A DNA stretch of 64,000 bases. It comes from [Enterobacter] lignolyticus SCF1. Lineage in GTDB: Bacteria > Pseudomonadota > Gammaproteobacteria > Enterobacterales > Enterobacteriaceae. The notes beneath the pieces are model-generated. The model saw only the letters and a program-made list of their open reading frames with translations, did no database searches and was not told the DNA's origin. The DNA is taken from positions 992,001 through 1,056,000 of the forward strand of contig NC_014618.1 of assembly GCF_000164865.1 (NCBI RefSeq), read 5' to 3'. The position numbers were made by a program, and so were the translations under genes. Within the stretch, counting starts at the first letter, position 1. Each line of letters begins with the position of its first letter. Of this stretch, positions 37,883-46,701 are shown piece after piece.

Positions 37883-37926
37883 CGTCAAAAATGACGCCGT
37901 GCCGCCTGTTTTCGTCAAAAATGACT
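37883..37926. promoter_or_regulatory. Twin palindromes between hycA and hycB, putative FhlA sites
   Basis: CGTCAAAAATGACG at 37883-37896 and CGTCAAAAATGACT at 37913-37926 are near-identical and start exactly 30 bases apart, about three helical turns, which would put bound proteins on the same face. An FhlA-binding activating site in the hycA-hycB spacer is known in E. coli. Confidence 0.65.
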
Positions 37927-37945
37927 GTCACCTGAGGATGACCTG

Positions 37946-38554
37946 GTGAACCGTTTTGTAATCGCTGACTCCACCGTATGCATCGGCTGCCGCACCTGCG
38001 AAGCGGCGTGCGCCGAAACCCATCGCCAGCATGGCCTGCAGGCGATGCCGCGCTTACGGGTGATGAGAAATGAAAAAGAATCCGCGCCGCAGCTGTGCCA
38101 TCACTGCGAAGACGCGCCCTGCGCCGGGGTATGCCCGGTCAACGCCATTACCCGCATCGACGGTGCGGTACAGCTGAATGAAAGCCTGTGCGTGAGCTGC
38201 AAGCTCTGCGGCATCGCCTGTCCGTTTGGCGCCATCGAGTTTTCCGGCAGCCGTCCGCTGGATATCCCGGCCAACGTGAACAGCCCGAAAGCGCTTCCTG
38301 CGCCGCCGGCGCCCGCGCGCGTCAGCACGCTGCTGGACTGGGTTCCCGGCGTGCGCGCCATCGCCGTGAAGTGCGACCTGTGCTACTTCGACCCGCAGGG
38401 ACCGGCCTGCGTACGCACCTGCCCGACCAAAGCGCTGCTGCAGGTTGATATTCGTGACATCGCCCAGGTCAGTAAACGTAAGCGCGAGCTGAACGTGAAC
38501 GTCGATTACGGCGACTTGTCGTTATTTCAGGCTCTGGATGGAGGCGCAAAATGA
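37946..38554 (+). CDS. hycB: Hydrogenase-3 electron-transfer subunit HycB
   Basis: The ferredoxin-like subunit that links formate dehydrogenase H to hydrogenase 3. 202 residues with four cysteine clusters for 4Fe-4S centres: CIGCRTCEAACAE, CHHCEDAPCAGVCP, CVSCKLCGIACP and CDLCYFDPQGPACVRTCP. Overlaps hycC by 4 bases. It resembles HydN encoded later in the window. Confidence 0.97.
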   Translation: MNRFVIADSTVCIGCRTCEAACAETHRQHGLQAMPRLRVMRNEKESAPQLCHHCEDAPCAGVCPVNAITRIDGAVQLNESLCVSCKLCGIACPFGAIEFSGSRPLDIPANVNSPKALPAPPAPARVSTLLDWVPGVRAIAVKCDLCYFDPQGPACVRTCPTKALLQVDIRDIAQVSKRKRELNVNVDYGDLSLFQALDGGAK

Positions 38555-40377
38555 CGGCTCTTCTTTTAACCAACAGCGCCGTGGCCTGGTTTGCCGCGGC
38601 GGCCATTTTCTCCGGGCTGCTGTCCTTTCATAAAACGCTGAGCGGCGCGGTTGCCGGTATCGGCGGCGCGGTCGGCAGCCTGTGCGCGGCGGCGGCGGGG
38701 ATTCAGACGTTAGTCCACGGCGAGGTGACCGACGGCCTGATGCCGCTGATTCATCACAGTGTTCTGCTGACGCCGCTGAATGCCATCTGGTTGATTACCC
38801 TGGGCGTATGCGGCCTGTTCGTCAGTATTTATAACATCGACTGGCACCGTCATCCGCAGACCAAAAGCAACGGCCTGCTGCTTAACCTCCTGCTGGCGGC
38901 AGCGGTCTGTGCGGTGGTCGCCAGCAGCCTTGGCGCGCTGGTGGTAATGGCGGAAATCATGGCGCTGTGCGCCGCGTTTCTTACCGGTTGCGCGCAGTCG
39001 GGCAAGCTCTGGTTCGCGCTGGGGCGTCTGGGCACGCTGCTGCTGGCGCTGGCCTGTTGGCTGGTGTGGCAGCGTTACGGCACGCTGGATCTGAGCGCGC
39101 TGAACGTGCGGGCGCAGATGCTGCCGCTCGGCTCTGATATCTGGCTGCTCGGCGTGGCGGGTTTTGGCCTGCTGGCGGGCATTATTCCGCTGCACGGCTG
39201 GGTGCCGCAGGCGCACGCCAACGCCAGCGCTCCGGCCGCCGCGCTGTTTTCCGGCGTGGTGATGAAAATCGGCCTGCTGGGGATCCTGACGCTGTCGCTT
39301 ATCGGCAGCCATCAGCCGCTGTGGTGGGGCGTGGCGCTGCTGGCGCTGGGGATGGTGACGGCGTTTGTTGGCGGGCTGTATGCGCTGATGGAGCACAACA
39401 TCCAGCGACTGCTGGCGTATCACACCCTGGAGAACATCGGCATCATCCTGCTGGGGCTGGGCGCCGGGGTGACCGGCGTGGCGCTGCAGCAGCCGGTGCT
39501 GGTCGCGCTGGGGCTGACCGGCGGTCTGTACCATCTTTTCAACCACACCCTGTTTAAAACCACGCTCTTTTTGGGCGCGGGCAGCGTCTGGTTTCGTACC
39601 GGCCATCGCGATATTGAAAAGCTTGGCGGTATTGGCAAAGGGATGCCGGTGATTTCTCTGGCGATGCTGGTGGGGCTGATGGCGATGGCCGCGCTGCCGC
39701 CGCTGAACGGTTTTGCCGGCGAATGGGTCATCTATCAGTCCTTCTTCAGACTGGGCGAGAGCGGGGCGTTTGTTGGCCGTCTGATCGGGCCGCTGCTGGC
39801 CGTCGGCCTGGCGATTACCGGCGCGTTAGCGGTGATGTGTATGGCGAAGGTGTACGGCGTCACGTTCCTCGGCGCGCCGCGCAGCAAGGAGGCGCAGCAG
39901 GCCTGCTGCGCGCCGCTGCTGATGGCGGCCTGCACCGTGGCGCTGGCGCTGTGCTGCGTGATTGGCGGGGTCGCCGCGCCCTGGCTGCTGCCGCTGCTGC
40001 AAAACGCGGTGCCGCTGCCGCTGGAGACCGCGCATACCGCCGTATCGCAGCCGATGATAACCCTGCTGCTGATCGCCTGTCCGCTGCTGCCGTTCCTCAT
40101 CATGATGCTGATGAAAGGCGATCGCCTGCCGGGCCGTTCGCGCGGCAGCGCGTGGGCGTGCGGCTATGAGCACGAGTCCGCGATGGTTATTACCGCCCAC
40201 GGCTTCGCGATGCCGGTGAAAGAGGCGTTTGCGCCGGTGCTGAAGCTGCGCAAATGGCTGAACCCGGTGTCGCTGGTGCCCGGTTGGGAGCGGGCGGCGG
40301 TGCCGGCCATCTTCCACCGTCTGGCGCTGATTGAGCTGGCGGTGCTGGTGGTGATTGTGATTTCCCGAGGAGCCTGA
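38551..40377 (+). CDS. hycC: Hydrogenase-3 membrane subunit HycC (NuoL-like)
   Basis: A large antiporter-like membrane subunit of formate hydrogenlyase, 608 residues and about 14-16 predicted spans. The Mrp/Nuo antiporter signature region includes IIPLHGWVPQAHANASAPAAALFSG and HLFNHTLFKTTLFLGAG. It anchors the complex and is the proposed ion-translocating subunit. Very high GC and leucine/alanine content produce long shadow frames on both strands. Confidence 0.97.
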   Translation: MTALLLTNSAVAWFAAAAIFSGLLSFHKTLSGAVAGIGGAVGSLCAAAAGIQTLVHGEVTDGLMPLIHHSVLLTPLNAIWLITLGVCGLFVSIYNIDWHRHPQTKSNGLLLNLLLAAAVCAVVASSLGALVVMAEIMALCAAFLTGCAQSGKLWFALGRLGTLLLALACWLVWQRYGTLDLSALNVRAQMLPLGSDIWLLGVAGFGLLAGIIPLHGWVPQAHANASAPAAALFSGVVMKIGLLGILTLSLIGSHQPLWWGVALLALGMVTAFVGGLYALMEHNIQRLLAYHTLENIGIILLGLGAGVTGVALQQPVLVALGLTGGLYHLFNHTLFKTTLFLGAGSVWFRTGHRDIEKLGGIGKGMPVISLAMLVGLMAMAALPPLNGFAGEWVIYQSFFRLGESGAFVGRLIGPLLAVGLAITGALAVMCMAKVYGVTFLGAPRSKEAQQACCAPLLMAACTVALALCCVIGGVAAPWLLPLLQNAVPLPLETAHTAVSQPMITLLLIACPLLPFLIMMLMKGDRLPGRSRGSAWACGYEHESAMVITAHGFAMPVKEAFAPVLKLRKWLNPVSLVPGWERAAVPAIFHRLALIELAVLVVIVISRGA

Positions 40378-40380
40378 CAA

Positions 40381-41304
40381 ATGAGTGTGCTGTTTCCGAT
40401 AATTCAGGCGCTGGCGCTGTTTGCCGTCGCGCCGCTGCTGTCAGGCGTGACGCGCGTGCTGCGCGCCCGGCTGCACAACCGCCGCGGTCCTGGCGTTCTG
40501 CAGGAATACCGCGATCTGATAAAGCTGCTGGGGCGCCAGAGCGTCGCGCCTGCGGCATCCGGCTGGGTCTTTCGCCTGATGCCGTTCGTAATGGTCGGCG
40601 TCATGCTGACCATCGCCATGGCGCTGCCGGTCATTACGGTCGGTTCACCGCTGCCGTCGCTCGGCGACCTGATCACCCTTATCTACCTTTTCGCCATCGC
40701 CCGTTTCTTCTTTGCGATTGCCGGGCTGGATACCGGCAGCCCGTTCACCGGGATTGGCGCCAGCCGCGAGGCCATGCTCGGCGTGCTGGTGGAGCCTGTC
40801 CTGTTGCTGGGGCTGTGGGTGGCGGCCCAGGTGGCGGGCTCGACGCACATCAGCAATATTGCCGACACCCTGTATCACTGGCCGCTGCCGCGCTCGGTGC
40901 CGCTGGTGCTGGCGATGTGCGCCTGCGCGTTCGCCACCTTTATCGAGATGGGCAAGCTGCCGTTTGATCTCGCCGAAGCCGAGCAGGAGCTGCAGGAAGG
41001 CCCGCTGACCGAATACAGCGGCAGCGGGTTTGCCATGCTCAAGTGGGGCATTAGCCTGAAACAGCTGGTGGTGCTGCAGATGTTCGTCGGCGTTTTTCTG
41101 CCGTGGGGACAGATGGAGCAGATTACCGCCGCAGGCGCGGCGCTGGCCGTGATTGTCGCCATCGTGAAGCTGCTGCTTGGCGTGGCGGTGATTGCGCTGT
41201 TTGAAAACAGCATGGCGCGCCTGCGTTTTGCCGCGACCTCGCGGGTTACCTGGGCCGGGTTTGGCTTTGCCTTTTTAGCGTTCGTCTCCTTGCTGGTGGC
41301 GTGA
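40381..41304 (+). CDS. hycD: Hydrogenase-3 membrane subunit HycD (NuoH-like)
   Basis: 307-residue membrane anchor homologous to NuoH with about 8 spans. Conserved complex-I segments are RRGPGVLQEYRDLIKLL near residue 36 and EMGKLPFDLAEAEQELQEG, the charged loop contacting the peripheral arm. It lies 3 bases after hycC. Confidence 0.97.
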   Translation: MSVLFPIIQALALFAVAPLLSGVTRVLRARLHNRRGPGVLQEYRDLIKLLGRQSVAPAASGWVFRLMPFVMVGVMLTIAMALPVITVGSPLPSLGDLITLIYLFAIARFFFAIAGLDTGSPFTGIGASREAMLGVLVEPVLLLGLWVAAQVAGSTHISNIADTLYHWPLPRSVPLVLAMCACAFATFIEMGKLPFDLAEAEQELQEGPLTEYSGSGFAMLKWGISLKQLVVLQMFVGVFLPWGQMEQITAAGAALAVIVAIVKLLLGVAVIALFENSMARLRFAATSRVTWAGFGFAFLAFVSLLVA

Positions 41305-41321
41305 TTTAAGAGAGTTTCTAC

Positions 41322-43031
41322 ATGTCTGAAGAAAAAACAGGTCAACATTATCTCGCGGCGCTGCACCAGGCCTTTCCCGGCGTTGTGCTCGACGAAGCGT
41401 GGCAGACCAAAGACCAGGTCACCCTTACCGTAAAGGTTAACTATCTGCCGGAAGTGGTGGAGTTTCTTTACTACCAGCAGGGCGGCTGGCTGTCGGTGCT
41501 GTTCGGCAACGATGAACGTAAGCTGAACGGCCACTATGCCGTTTACTACGTGATGTCGATGGAGCAGGGGACGAAGTGCTGGATAACCGTACGCGTTGAA
41601 GTGGATGCCAATAAGCCCGAGTATCCGTCCGTCACGCCGCGCGTGCCTGCCGCCGTGTGGGGCGAGCGTGAGGTGCGCGATATGTACGGGCTCATCCCGG
41701 TCGGCTTGCCGGACGAGCGTCGTCTGGTTCTGCCGGATGACTGGCCGGATGAACTCTATCCGCTGCGAAAAGACAGCATGGACTACCGTCAGCGCCCGGC
41801 GCCGACCACCGACAGCGAAACCTACGAGTTCATCAACGAGCTCGGCAGTAAGAAAAACAACGTGGTGCCGATTGGCCCGCTGCACGTCACCTCGGACGAG
41901 CCGGGGCATTTCCGTCTGTTCGTCGACGGCGAAAACATTATCGATGCCGACTACCGCCTGTTCTACGTCCATCGCGGGATGGAGAAGCTGGCGGAGACCC
42001 GCATGGGCTACAACGAAGTCACCTTCCTCTCCGATCGCGTCTGCGGTATCTGCGGCTTCGCCCACAGCACGGCGTATACCACCTCGGTGGAAAACGCGAT
42101 GGGCATCGTGGTCCCGGAGCGCGCGCAGATGATCCGCGCCATTCTGCTTGAGGTGGAGCGCCTGCATTCGCATCTGCTCAACCTGGGGCTGGCCTGCCAC
42201 TTCGTCGGCTTCGACTCCGGCTTTATGCAGTTCTTCCGCGTGCGCGAAACCTCCATGAAGATGGCGGAGATCCTCACCGGCGCGCGTAAAACCTACGGAC
42301 TCAACCTGATCGGCGGGATTCGTCGCGATCTGCTGAAAGATGACATGATCAAGACCCGCCAGCTTGCCCAGCAGATGCGCCGCGAGGTGCAGGATCTGGT
42401 CGACATGCTGCTCAGCACGCCGAACATGGCGCAGCGCACCGTCGGCATTGGCCGTCTTGATCCGGAGATTGCCCGCGATTTCAGTAACGTCGGACCGATG
42501 GTGCGCGCCAGCGGCCACGCCCGCGACACCCGCGCCGACCATCCGTTCGTCGGCTACGGTCTGCTGCCGATGGAGGTGCACAGCGAGCAGGGCTGCGACG
42601 TTATCTCCCGTCTGAAGGTGCGTATCAACGAGGTCTATACCGCGCTGAACATGATCGACTTCGGCCTCGATAACCTGCCTGGCGGGCCGCTGATGGTTGA
42701 GGGCTTTACCTATATACCGCACCGTTTCGCGCTCGGTTTTGCCGAAGCGCCGCGCGGCGACGATATCCACTGGAGCATGACCGGCGACAACCAGAAACTC
42801 TACCGCTGGCGCTGCCGCGCGGCGACGTACGCCAACTGGCCGACGCTGCGCTATATGCTGCGCGGCAACACCGTCTCCGACGCGCCGCTGATTATCGGCA
42901 GCCTGGACCCATGCTACTCCTGCACGGACCGGATGACGGTGGTAGATGTGCGTAAGAAGAAGAGCCAGACGGTGCCGTACAAAGAGCTTGAGCGCTATAG
43001 CATCGAGCGTAAGAACTCGCCGCTGAAATAA
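41322..43031 (+). CDS. hycE: Hydrogenase-3 large subunit precursor HycE
   Basis: The NiFe catalytic subunit that reduces protons to H2. 569 residues, fused at the N-terminus to a NuoC-like domain (about 1-160). Nickel-site cysteines are in RVCGICGFAHS and DPCYSCTDR. The last 32 residues, MTVVDVRKKKSQ to KNSPLK, form the C-terminal extension removed by HycI after Arg537 once nickel is inserted. The sequence is intact at all of these points. Confidence 0.98.
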   Translation: MSEEKTGQHYLAALHQAFPGVVLDEAWQTKDQVTLTVKVNYLPEVVEFLYYQQGGWLSVLFGNDERKLNGHYAVYYVMSMEQGTKCWITVRVEVDANKPEYPSVTPRVPAAVWGEREVRDMYGLIPVGLPDERRLVLPDDWPDELYPLRKDSMDYRQRPAPTTDSETYEFINELGSKKNNVVPIGPLHVTSDEPGHFRLFVDGENIIDADYRLFYVHRGMEKLAETRMGYNEVTFLSDRVCGICGFAHSTAYTTSVENAMGIVVPERAQMIRAILLEVERLHSHLLNLGLACHFVGFDSGFMQFFRVRETSMKMAEILTGARKTYGLNLIGGIRRDLLKDDMIKTRQLAQQMRREVQDLVDMLLSTPNMAQRTVGIGRLDPEIARDFSNVGPMVRASGHARDTRADHPFVGYGLLPMEVHSEQGCDVISRLKVRINEVYTALNMIDFGLDNLPGGPLMVEGFTYIPHRFALGFAEAPRGDDIHWSMTGDNQKLYRWRCRAATYANWPTLRYMLRGNTVSDAPLIIGSLDPCYSCTDRMTVVDVRKKKSQTVPYKELERYSIERKNSPLK

Positions 43032-43046
43032 GTTAACGGAGCCATC

Positions 43047-43589
43047 ATGTTTACTTTTATCAAAAAAGCGTTAAAAACCGGCACCGCTACGGCCGCGTAT
43101 CCGCTGCAGCCTATCGAGGTGGATAAAAACTTCCGCGGCAAACCGGAGCATAGCCCGCAGCAGTGCATCGGCTGCGCGGCCTGCGTTAACGCCTGTCCGT
43201 CCAACGCGCTGACGGTAGAAACCGACCTCGCCGGCAATGCGCTGGCGTGGCAGTTCAACCTGGGGCGCTGCATTTTCTGCGGCCGCTGCGAAGAGGTGTG
43301 TCCGACGGCGGCCATCAGGCTGTCTCAGGAGTATGAGCTGGCGGTGTGGAAGAAAGAAGATTTCCTCCAGCAGTCGCGCTTTGCGCTGTGCAGCTGCCGC
43401 GTATGCCAGCGCCCGTTCGCCGTGCAAAAAGAGATTGATTACGCCATCGCGCTGCTTAAGCACAACGGCGACAGCCGCGCGGAAAACCACCGCGAAAGCT
43501 TTGAAACCTGCCCGGAATGCAAGCGCCAGAAATGCCTGGTGCCGTCCGATCGTATTGAACTCACCCGCCACATGAGAGAGGCCAGCTGA
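43047..43589 (+). CDS. hycF: Hydrogenase-3 ferredoxin subunit HycF (NuoI-like)
   Basis: 180 residues. Two classical 4Fe-4S motifs (CIGCAACVNACPSNAL and CIFCGRCEEVCPTAAI) carry electrons between HycB and HycG. The C-terminal part has extra CxC/CxxC cysteines (CSCRVCQRPF; CPECKRQKC) found in this subunit of the formate hydrogenlyase family. The stop overlaps the hycG start by one base. Confidence 0.96.
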   Translation: MFTFIKKALKTGTATAAYPLQPIEVDKNFRGKPEHSPQQCIGCAACVNACPSNALTVETDLAGNALAWQFNLGRCIFCGRCEEVCPTAAIRLSQEYELAVWKKEDFLQQSRFALCSCRVCQRPFAVQKEIDYAIALLKHNGDSRAENHRESFETCPECKRQKCLVPSDRIELTRHMREAS

Positions 43590-44356
43590 TGAGCAATCTG
43601 TTAGGGCCGCGCGATGACAATGGAATGCCGGTGCCGATGACGGTGGACGAGTCCATCGCCAGCATGAAGGCGTCGCTCCTGAAGAAGATCAAACGCTCCG
43701 CGTACGTATACCGCGTTGACTGCGGCGGCTGCAACGGCTGCGAAATCGAGATTTTCGCCACCCTGTCGCCGCTGTTTGACGCCGAACGCTTCGGGATCAA
43801 AGTGGTGCCGTCGCCGCGCCATGCGGACATTTTGCTGTTTACCGGCGCGGTGACCCGCGCGATGCGCTCTCCGGCGCTGCGCGCCTGGCAGTCTGCGCCG
43901 GACCCGAAAATTTGTATCTCCTACGGCGCCTGCGGCAACAGCGGCGGCATTTTTCATGATCTGTACTGCGTCTGGGGCGGCACCGATAAAATCGTCCCGG
44001 TCGACGTGTATATTCCCGGCTGCCCGCCGACGCCTGCCGCCACGCTGTATGGTTTCGCGATGGCGCTGGGGCTGCTGGAGCAGAAAATTCACGCCCGCAC
44101 GCCGGGCGAGCTGGACGAGAAACCTACCGAAATTCTGCATCCGGAGATGGTACAGCCGCTGCGCGTACGCATCGATCGCGCCGCGCGTCGCCTGGCGGGC
44201 TACCGCTATGGCCGCCAGATTGCCGATGACTATATGCGCATGCTGGGGCAGGGCGACCATCAGGTACTGCGCTGGCTGGAGGCGGAGAGCGATCCGCGCC
44301 TGACCGAGATCGTCACGCATCTTAATCAGGTGGTTGAGGAGGCGCGCATCCGATGA
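43589..44356 (+). CDS. hycG: Hydrogenase-3 small subunit HycG (NuoB-like)
   Basis: 255 residues. It carries the proximal 4Fe-4S cluster with cysteines in DCGGCNGCEIEIF, YGACGNSGG and PGCPPTP, the NuoB pattern. It pairs with HycE. It overlaps hycF by 1 and hycH by 4 bases. Confidence 0.97.
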   Translation: MSNLLGPRDDNGMPVPMTVDESIASMKASLLKKIKRSAYVYRVDCGGCNGCEIEIFATLSPLFDAERFGIKVVPSPRHADILLFTGAVTRAMRSPALRAWQSAPDPKICISYGACGNSGGIFHDLYCVWGGTDKIVPVDVYIPGCPPTPAATLYGFAMALGLLEQKIHARTPGELDEKPTEILHPEMVQPLRVRIDRAARRLAGYRYGRQIADDYMRMLGQGDHQVLRWLEAESDPRLTEIVTHLNQVVEEARIR

Positions 44357-44763
44357 GCGAAACGGTGGTGTTCAGTCAGCTGAGCCGCAAGTTTATTGAT
44401 GAAAACGACGCAACGCCCGCGGCCGCGCAGCAGGTGGTTTACTACAGCCTCGCGATTGGCCACCACCTTGGCGTCATCGACTGTCTTGAGGCGGCGCTAA
44501 GCTGCCCGTGGCCGGAGTATCTGGCCTGGATCGCGACGCTGGCGGAGGGCAGCGAAGCCCGGCGTAAAATGGAGGGCGTGCCGAAGTACGGCGAGATAGT
44601 CATCGACAGCAATCACGTCAATATGCTGGCGCGCGCCTTCGATGACGCGCAGGCGCGACAAACCCCGCAGCAGCAGGCCTGCAGCAAGCTGATGCTCAGC
44701 ATGCTGCACGATATTTACCAGGAAAACGCCATCTACCTGATGGTGAGGAGGCTGCGTGACTGA
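44353..44763 (+). CDS. hycH: Hydrogenase-3 maturation protein HycH
   Basis: A 136-residue cytoplasmic protein needed for HycE processing in E. coli; its exact activity is unknown. Recognised by VVFSQLSRKFIDENDATPAAAQQVVYYSLAIGHHLGVIDC at the start, and by position. It overlaps both neighbours, in keeping with co-translation. Confidence 0.94.
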   Translation: MSETVVFSQLSRKFIDENDATPAAAQQVVYYSLAIGHHLGVIDCLEAALSCPWPEYLAWIATLAEGSEARRKMEGVPKYGEIVIDSNHVNMLARAFDDAQARQTPQQQACSKLMLSMLHDIYQENAIYLMVRRLRD

Positions 44764-45211
44764 CGTTTTGCTCTGCGTGGGCAACAGCATGATGGGCGAC
44801 GACGGCGCCGGGCCGCTGCTGGCGGAAATGTGCGCCGCCCGTCCCCAGGGACAATGGCGGGTTTTTGACGGCGGCAGCGCGCCGGAAAACGAGGTGGTGG
44901 CGATCCGGGAGCTGCGCCCGCAGCGGCTGCTGATCGTCGACGCCACCGACATGGGGCTAAATCCGGGCGAGATCCGCATCGTGGATCCCGACGATATCGC
45001 CGAAATGTTTATGATGACCACCCATAATATGCCGCTGAACTACCTGGTCGATCAGCTTAAAGAGGACGTCGGCGAGGTGATTTTTCTGGGGATTCAGCCG
45101 GATATCGTCGGTTTTTACTACCCGATGACGCCGAAAATTAAAGAAGCGGTGGAAGTGGTGTATCAGCGCCTGGCCGCGTGGGAAGGCGACGGCGGCTTTA
45201 CACCGCTCTGA
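44756..45211 (+). CDS. hycI: Hydrogenase-3 maturation endopeptidase HycI
   Basis: The nickel-dependent protease that removes the HycE C-terminal extension. 151 residues. The HupD/HycI signature GNSMMGDDGAGPLLA near residue 9-23 supplies the first metal-binding Asp; VDATDMGLNPGE and THNMPLNYL contain the other ligands (Asp and His). It is the last gene of hyc, overlapping hycH by 8 bases. Confidence 0.96.
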   Translation: MTDVLLCVGNSMMGDDGAGPLLAEMCAARPQGQWRVFDGGSAPENEVVAIRELRPQRLLIVDATDMGLNPGEIRIVDPDDIAEMFMMTTHNMPLNYLVDQLKEDVGEVIFLGIQPDIVGFYYPMTPKIKEAVEVVYQRLAAWEGDGGFTPL

Positions 45212-45216
45212 GCCGG

Positions 45217-45247
45217 GCCGGGCGGCGCGATGCTTGCGCCGCCCGGC
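45217..45247. terminator. Strong palindrome between hycI and ascB
   Basis: A perfect 12-bp GC stem (gccgggcggcgc / gcgccgcccggc) with a 7-base loop fills the 44-base gap between the convergent hycI and ascB. It has no U-tract; it is REP-like and could serve as a transcript 3' barrier for both operons. Confidence 0.65.
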
Positions 45248-45255
45248 ACAGCGCA

Positions 45256-46680
45256 TTACGCCAGGTCCGCCCCGTTACTGGCAATCACCTTCTTATACCA
45301 CCAGAACGACTTCTTGCGTTTTCTGTCCAGCGTACCGTTGCCCGCGTCGTCGCGATCGACGTACACAAAGCCGTAGCGCTTGCTCATCTCACCGGTCGAG
45401 GCCGACACCAGGTCGATACAGCCCCAGGTGGTATAGCCGATAAGCGGTACGCCGTCGGCAATGGCCTCGCCCATCGCCTGGATATGCTCGCGCAGATAGG
45501 TGATACGGTAGTCGTCGTTGATCTCGCCGTTGGCCTCCACCACGTCCTTCGCGCCCAGCCCGTTTTCCACCAGAAACAGCGGCTTCTGATAGCGGTCATA
45601 CATCATATTCATGGTGATGCGCAGGCCGAGCGGGTCGATGCCCCAGCCCCATTCGCTGGCGCTGATGTACGGGTTTTTCAGCGATTTCACTACGTTGGCC
45701 GCGCTGGTGTTCTGACTGTTCATCTCCGCCGAGGCGCAGCGGGAGGCATAGTAGCTAAAGGAGACGAAATCGACGGTGTTTTTCAGGATGTCGTCATCTT
45801 CCGGCGCTTTTTCGATGTTTATCCCTTTTTCACGAAATACGCGGGCGGAGTAAGCCGGGTAGGCGCCGCGCGCCTGCACGTCGATAAAGAACAGGTTTTC
45901 CCGGTCTTTTTCCAGCGCCGCCCAGACGTCTTCCGGCTTGCAGGACCAGGGGTAAAAATTACCGCCCGCCAGCATGCAGCCCACCTGGTTTTGCGGGTTC
46001 ACCTCGTGGGCGATGCGGGTCGCAAGGGCGCTGGCCACCAGCTCGTGGTGCGCGGCCTGGTATTTCACCTGATCCTGGTTTTCGCCCTCTTCGAACACCA
46101 GCCCGGCGCCGGAGAAGGGGCTGTGCAGCATGATGTTGATTTCATTAAAGGTGAGCCAGTATTTCACCAGCCCGTCGAAAGCCTCGAAGCAGGTGCGGGC
46201 ATAGCGGGTGAAAAACTCAACCATTTTGCGGTTGCGCCAGGAGCCGTACTCCACCACCAGATGCATCGGCACGTCGAAGTGGCAGAGCGTGACCAGCGGC
46301 TCAATGTTGTATTTCTTGCACTCTTCGAACAGCGCGCGGTAAAACGCAATACCCTCCGGGTTTGGCGTCAGCTCGTCGCCTTTCGGGTAGATGCGGCTCC
46401 AGGCGATGGAGGTGCGAAAGACCGTAAATCCCATCTCCGCCATCAGCGCGATATCTTCCTTATAGCGATGATAGAAATCGATGGCCTGATGGCTGGGGTA
46501 AAACTCGTCGTCGCGCAGGGTAAAGCGCTTTTCCAGGCCCAGCTTCACCGGCATGCGCCCGGCGCCGTGCGGGATAGTATCGACGGTGGTTAAGCCCTTT
46601 CCGCCCTCCCGCCATGCGCCTTCAGACTGGTTGGCGGCCAGTGCGCCGCCCCATAAAAATCCTTGCGGAAAACTCGACAT
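45256..46680 (-). CDS. ascB: 6-phospho-beta-glucosidase
   Basis: Hydrolyses phosphorylated aryl-beta-glucosides (arbutin, salicin, cellobiose type) imported by AscF. 474 residues, family GH1. Catalytic acid/base E180 in WLTFNEIN and nucleophile E372 in FLVENGLGA. The N-terminal FLWGGALAANQSEGAW is the GH1 signature. It is 21 bases downstream of ascF in the same operon. Confidence 0.97.
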   Translation of the reverse strand: MSSFPQGFLWGGALAANQSEGAWREGGKGLTTVDTIPHGAGRMPVKLGLEKRFTLRDDEFYPSHQAIDFYHRYKEDIALMAEMGFTVFRTSIAWSRIYPKGDELTPNPEGIAFYRALFEECKKYNIEPLVTLCHFDVPMHLVVEYGSWRNRKMVEFFTRYARTCFEAFDGLVKYWLTFNEINIMLHSPFSGAGLVFEEGENQDQVKYQAAHHELVASALATRIAHEVNPQNQVGCMLAGGNFYPWSCKPEDVWAALEKDRENLFFIDVQARGAYPAYSARVFREKGINIEKAPEDDDILKNTVDFVSFSYYASRCASAEMNSQNTSAANVVKSLKNPYISASEWGWGIDPLGLRITMNMMYDRYQKPLFLVENGLGAKDVVEANGEINDDYRITYLREHIQAMGEAIADGVPLIGYTTWGCIDLVSASTGEMSKRYGFVYVDRDDAGNGTLDRKRKKSFWWYKKVIASNGADLA

Positions 46681-46701
46681 GCATTACCTCGTGAATCAGT
46701 G

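Noticed and set aside
40875..42770. 631-codon open frame opposite hycD-hycE
   Set aside because: Antisense to intact hydrogenase subunits with all catalytic motifs; composition is typical of shadow frames.
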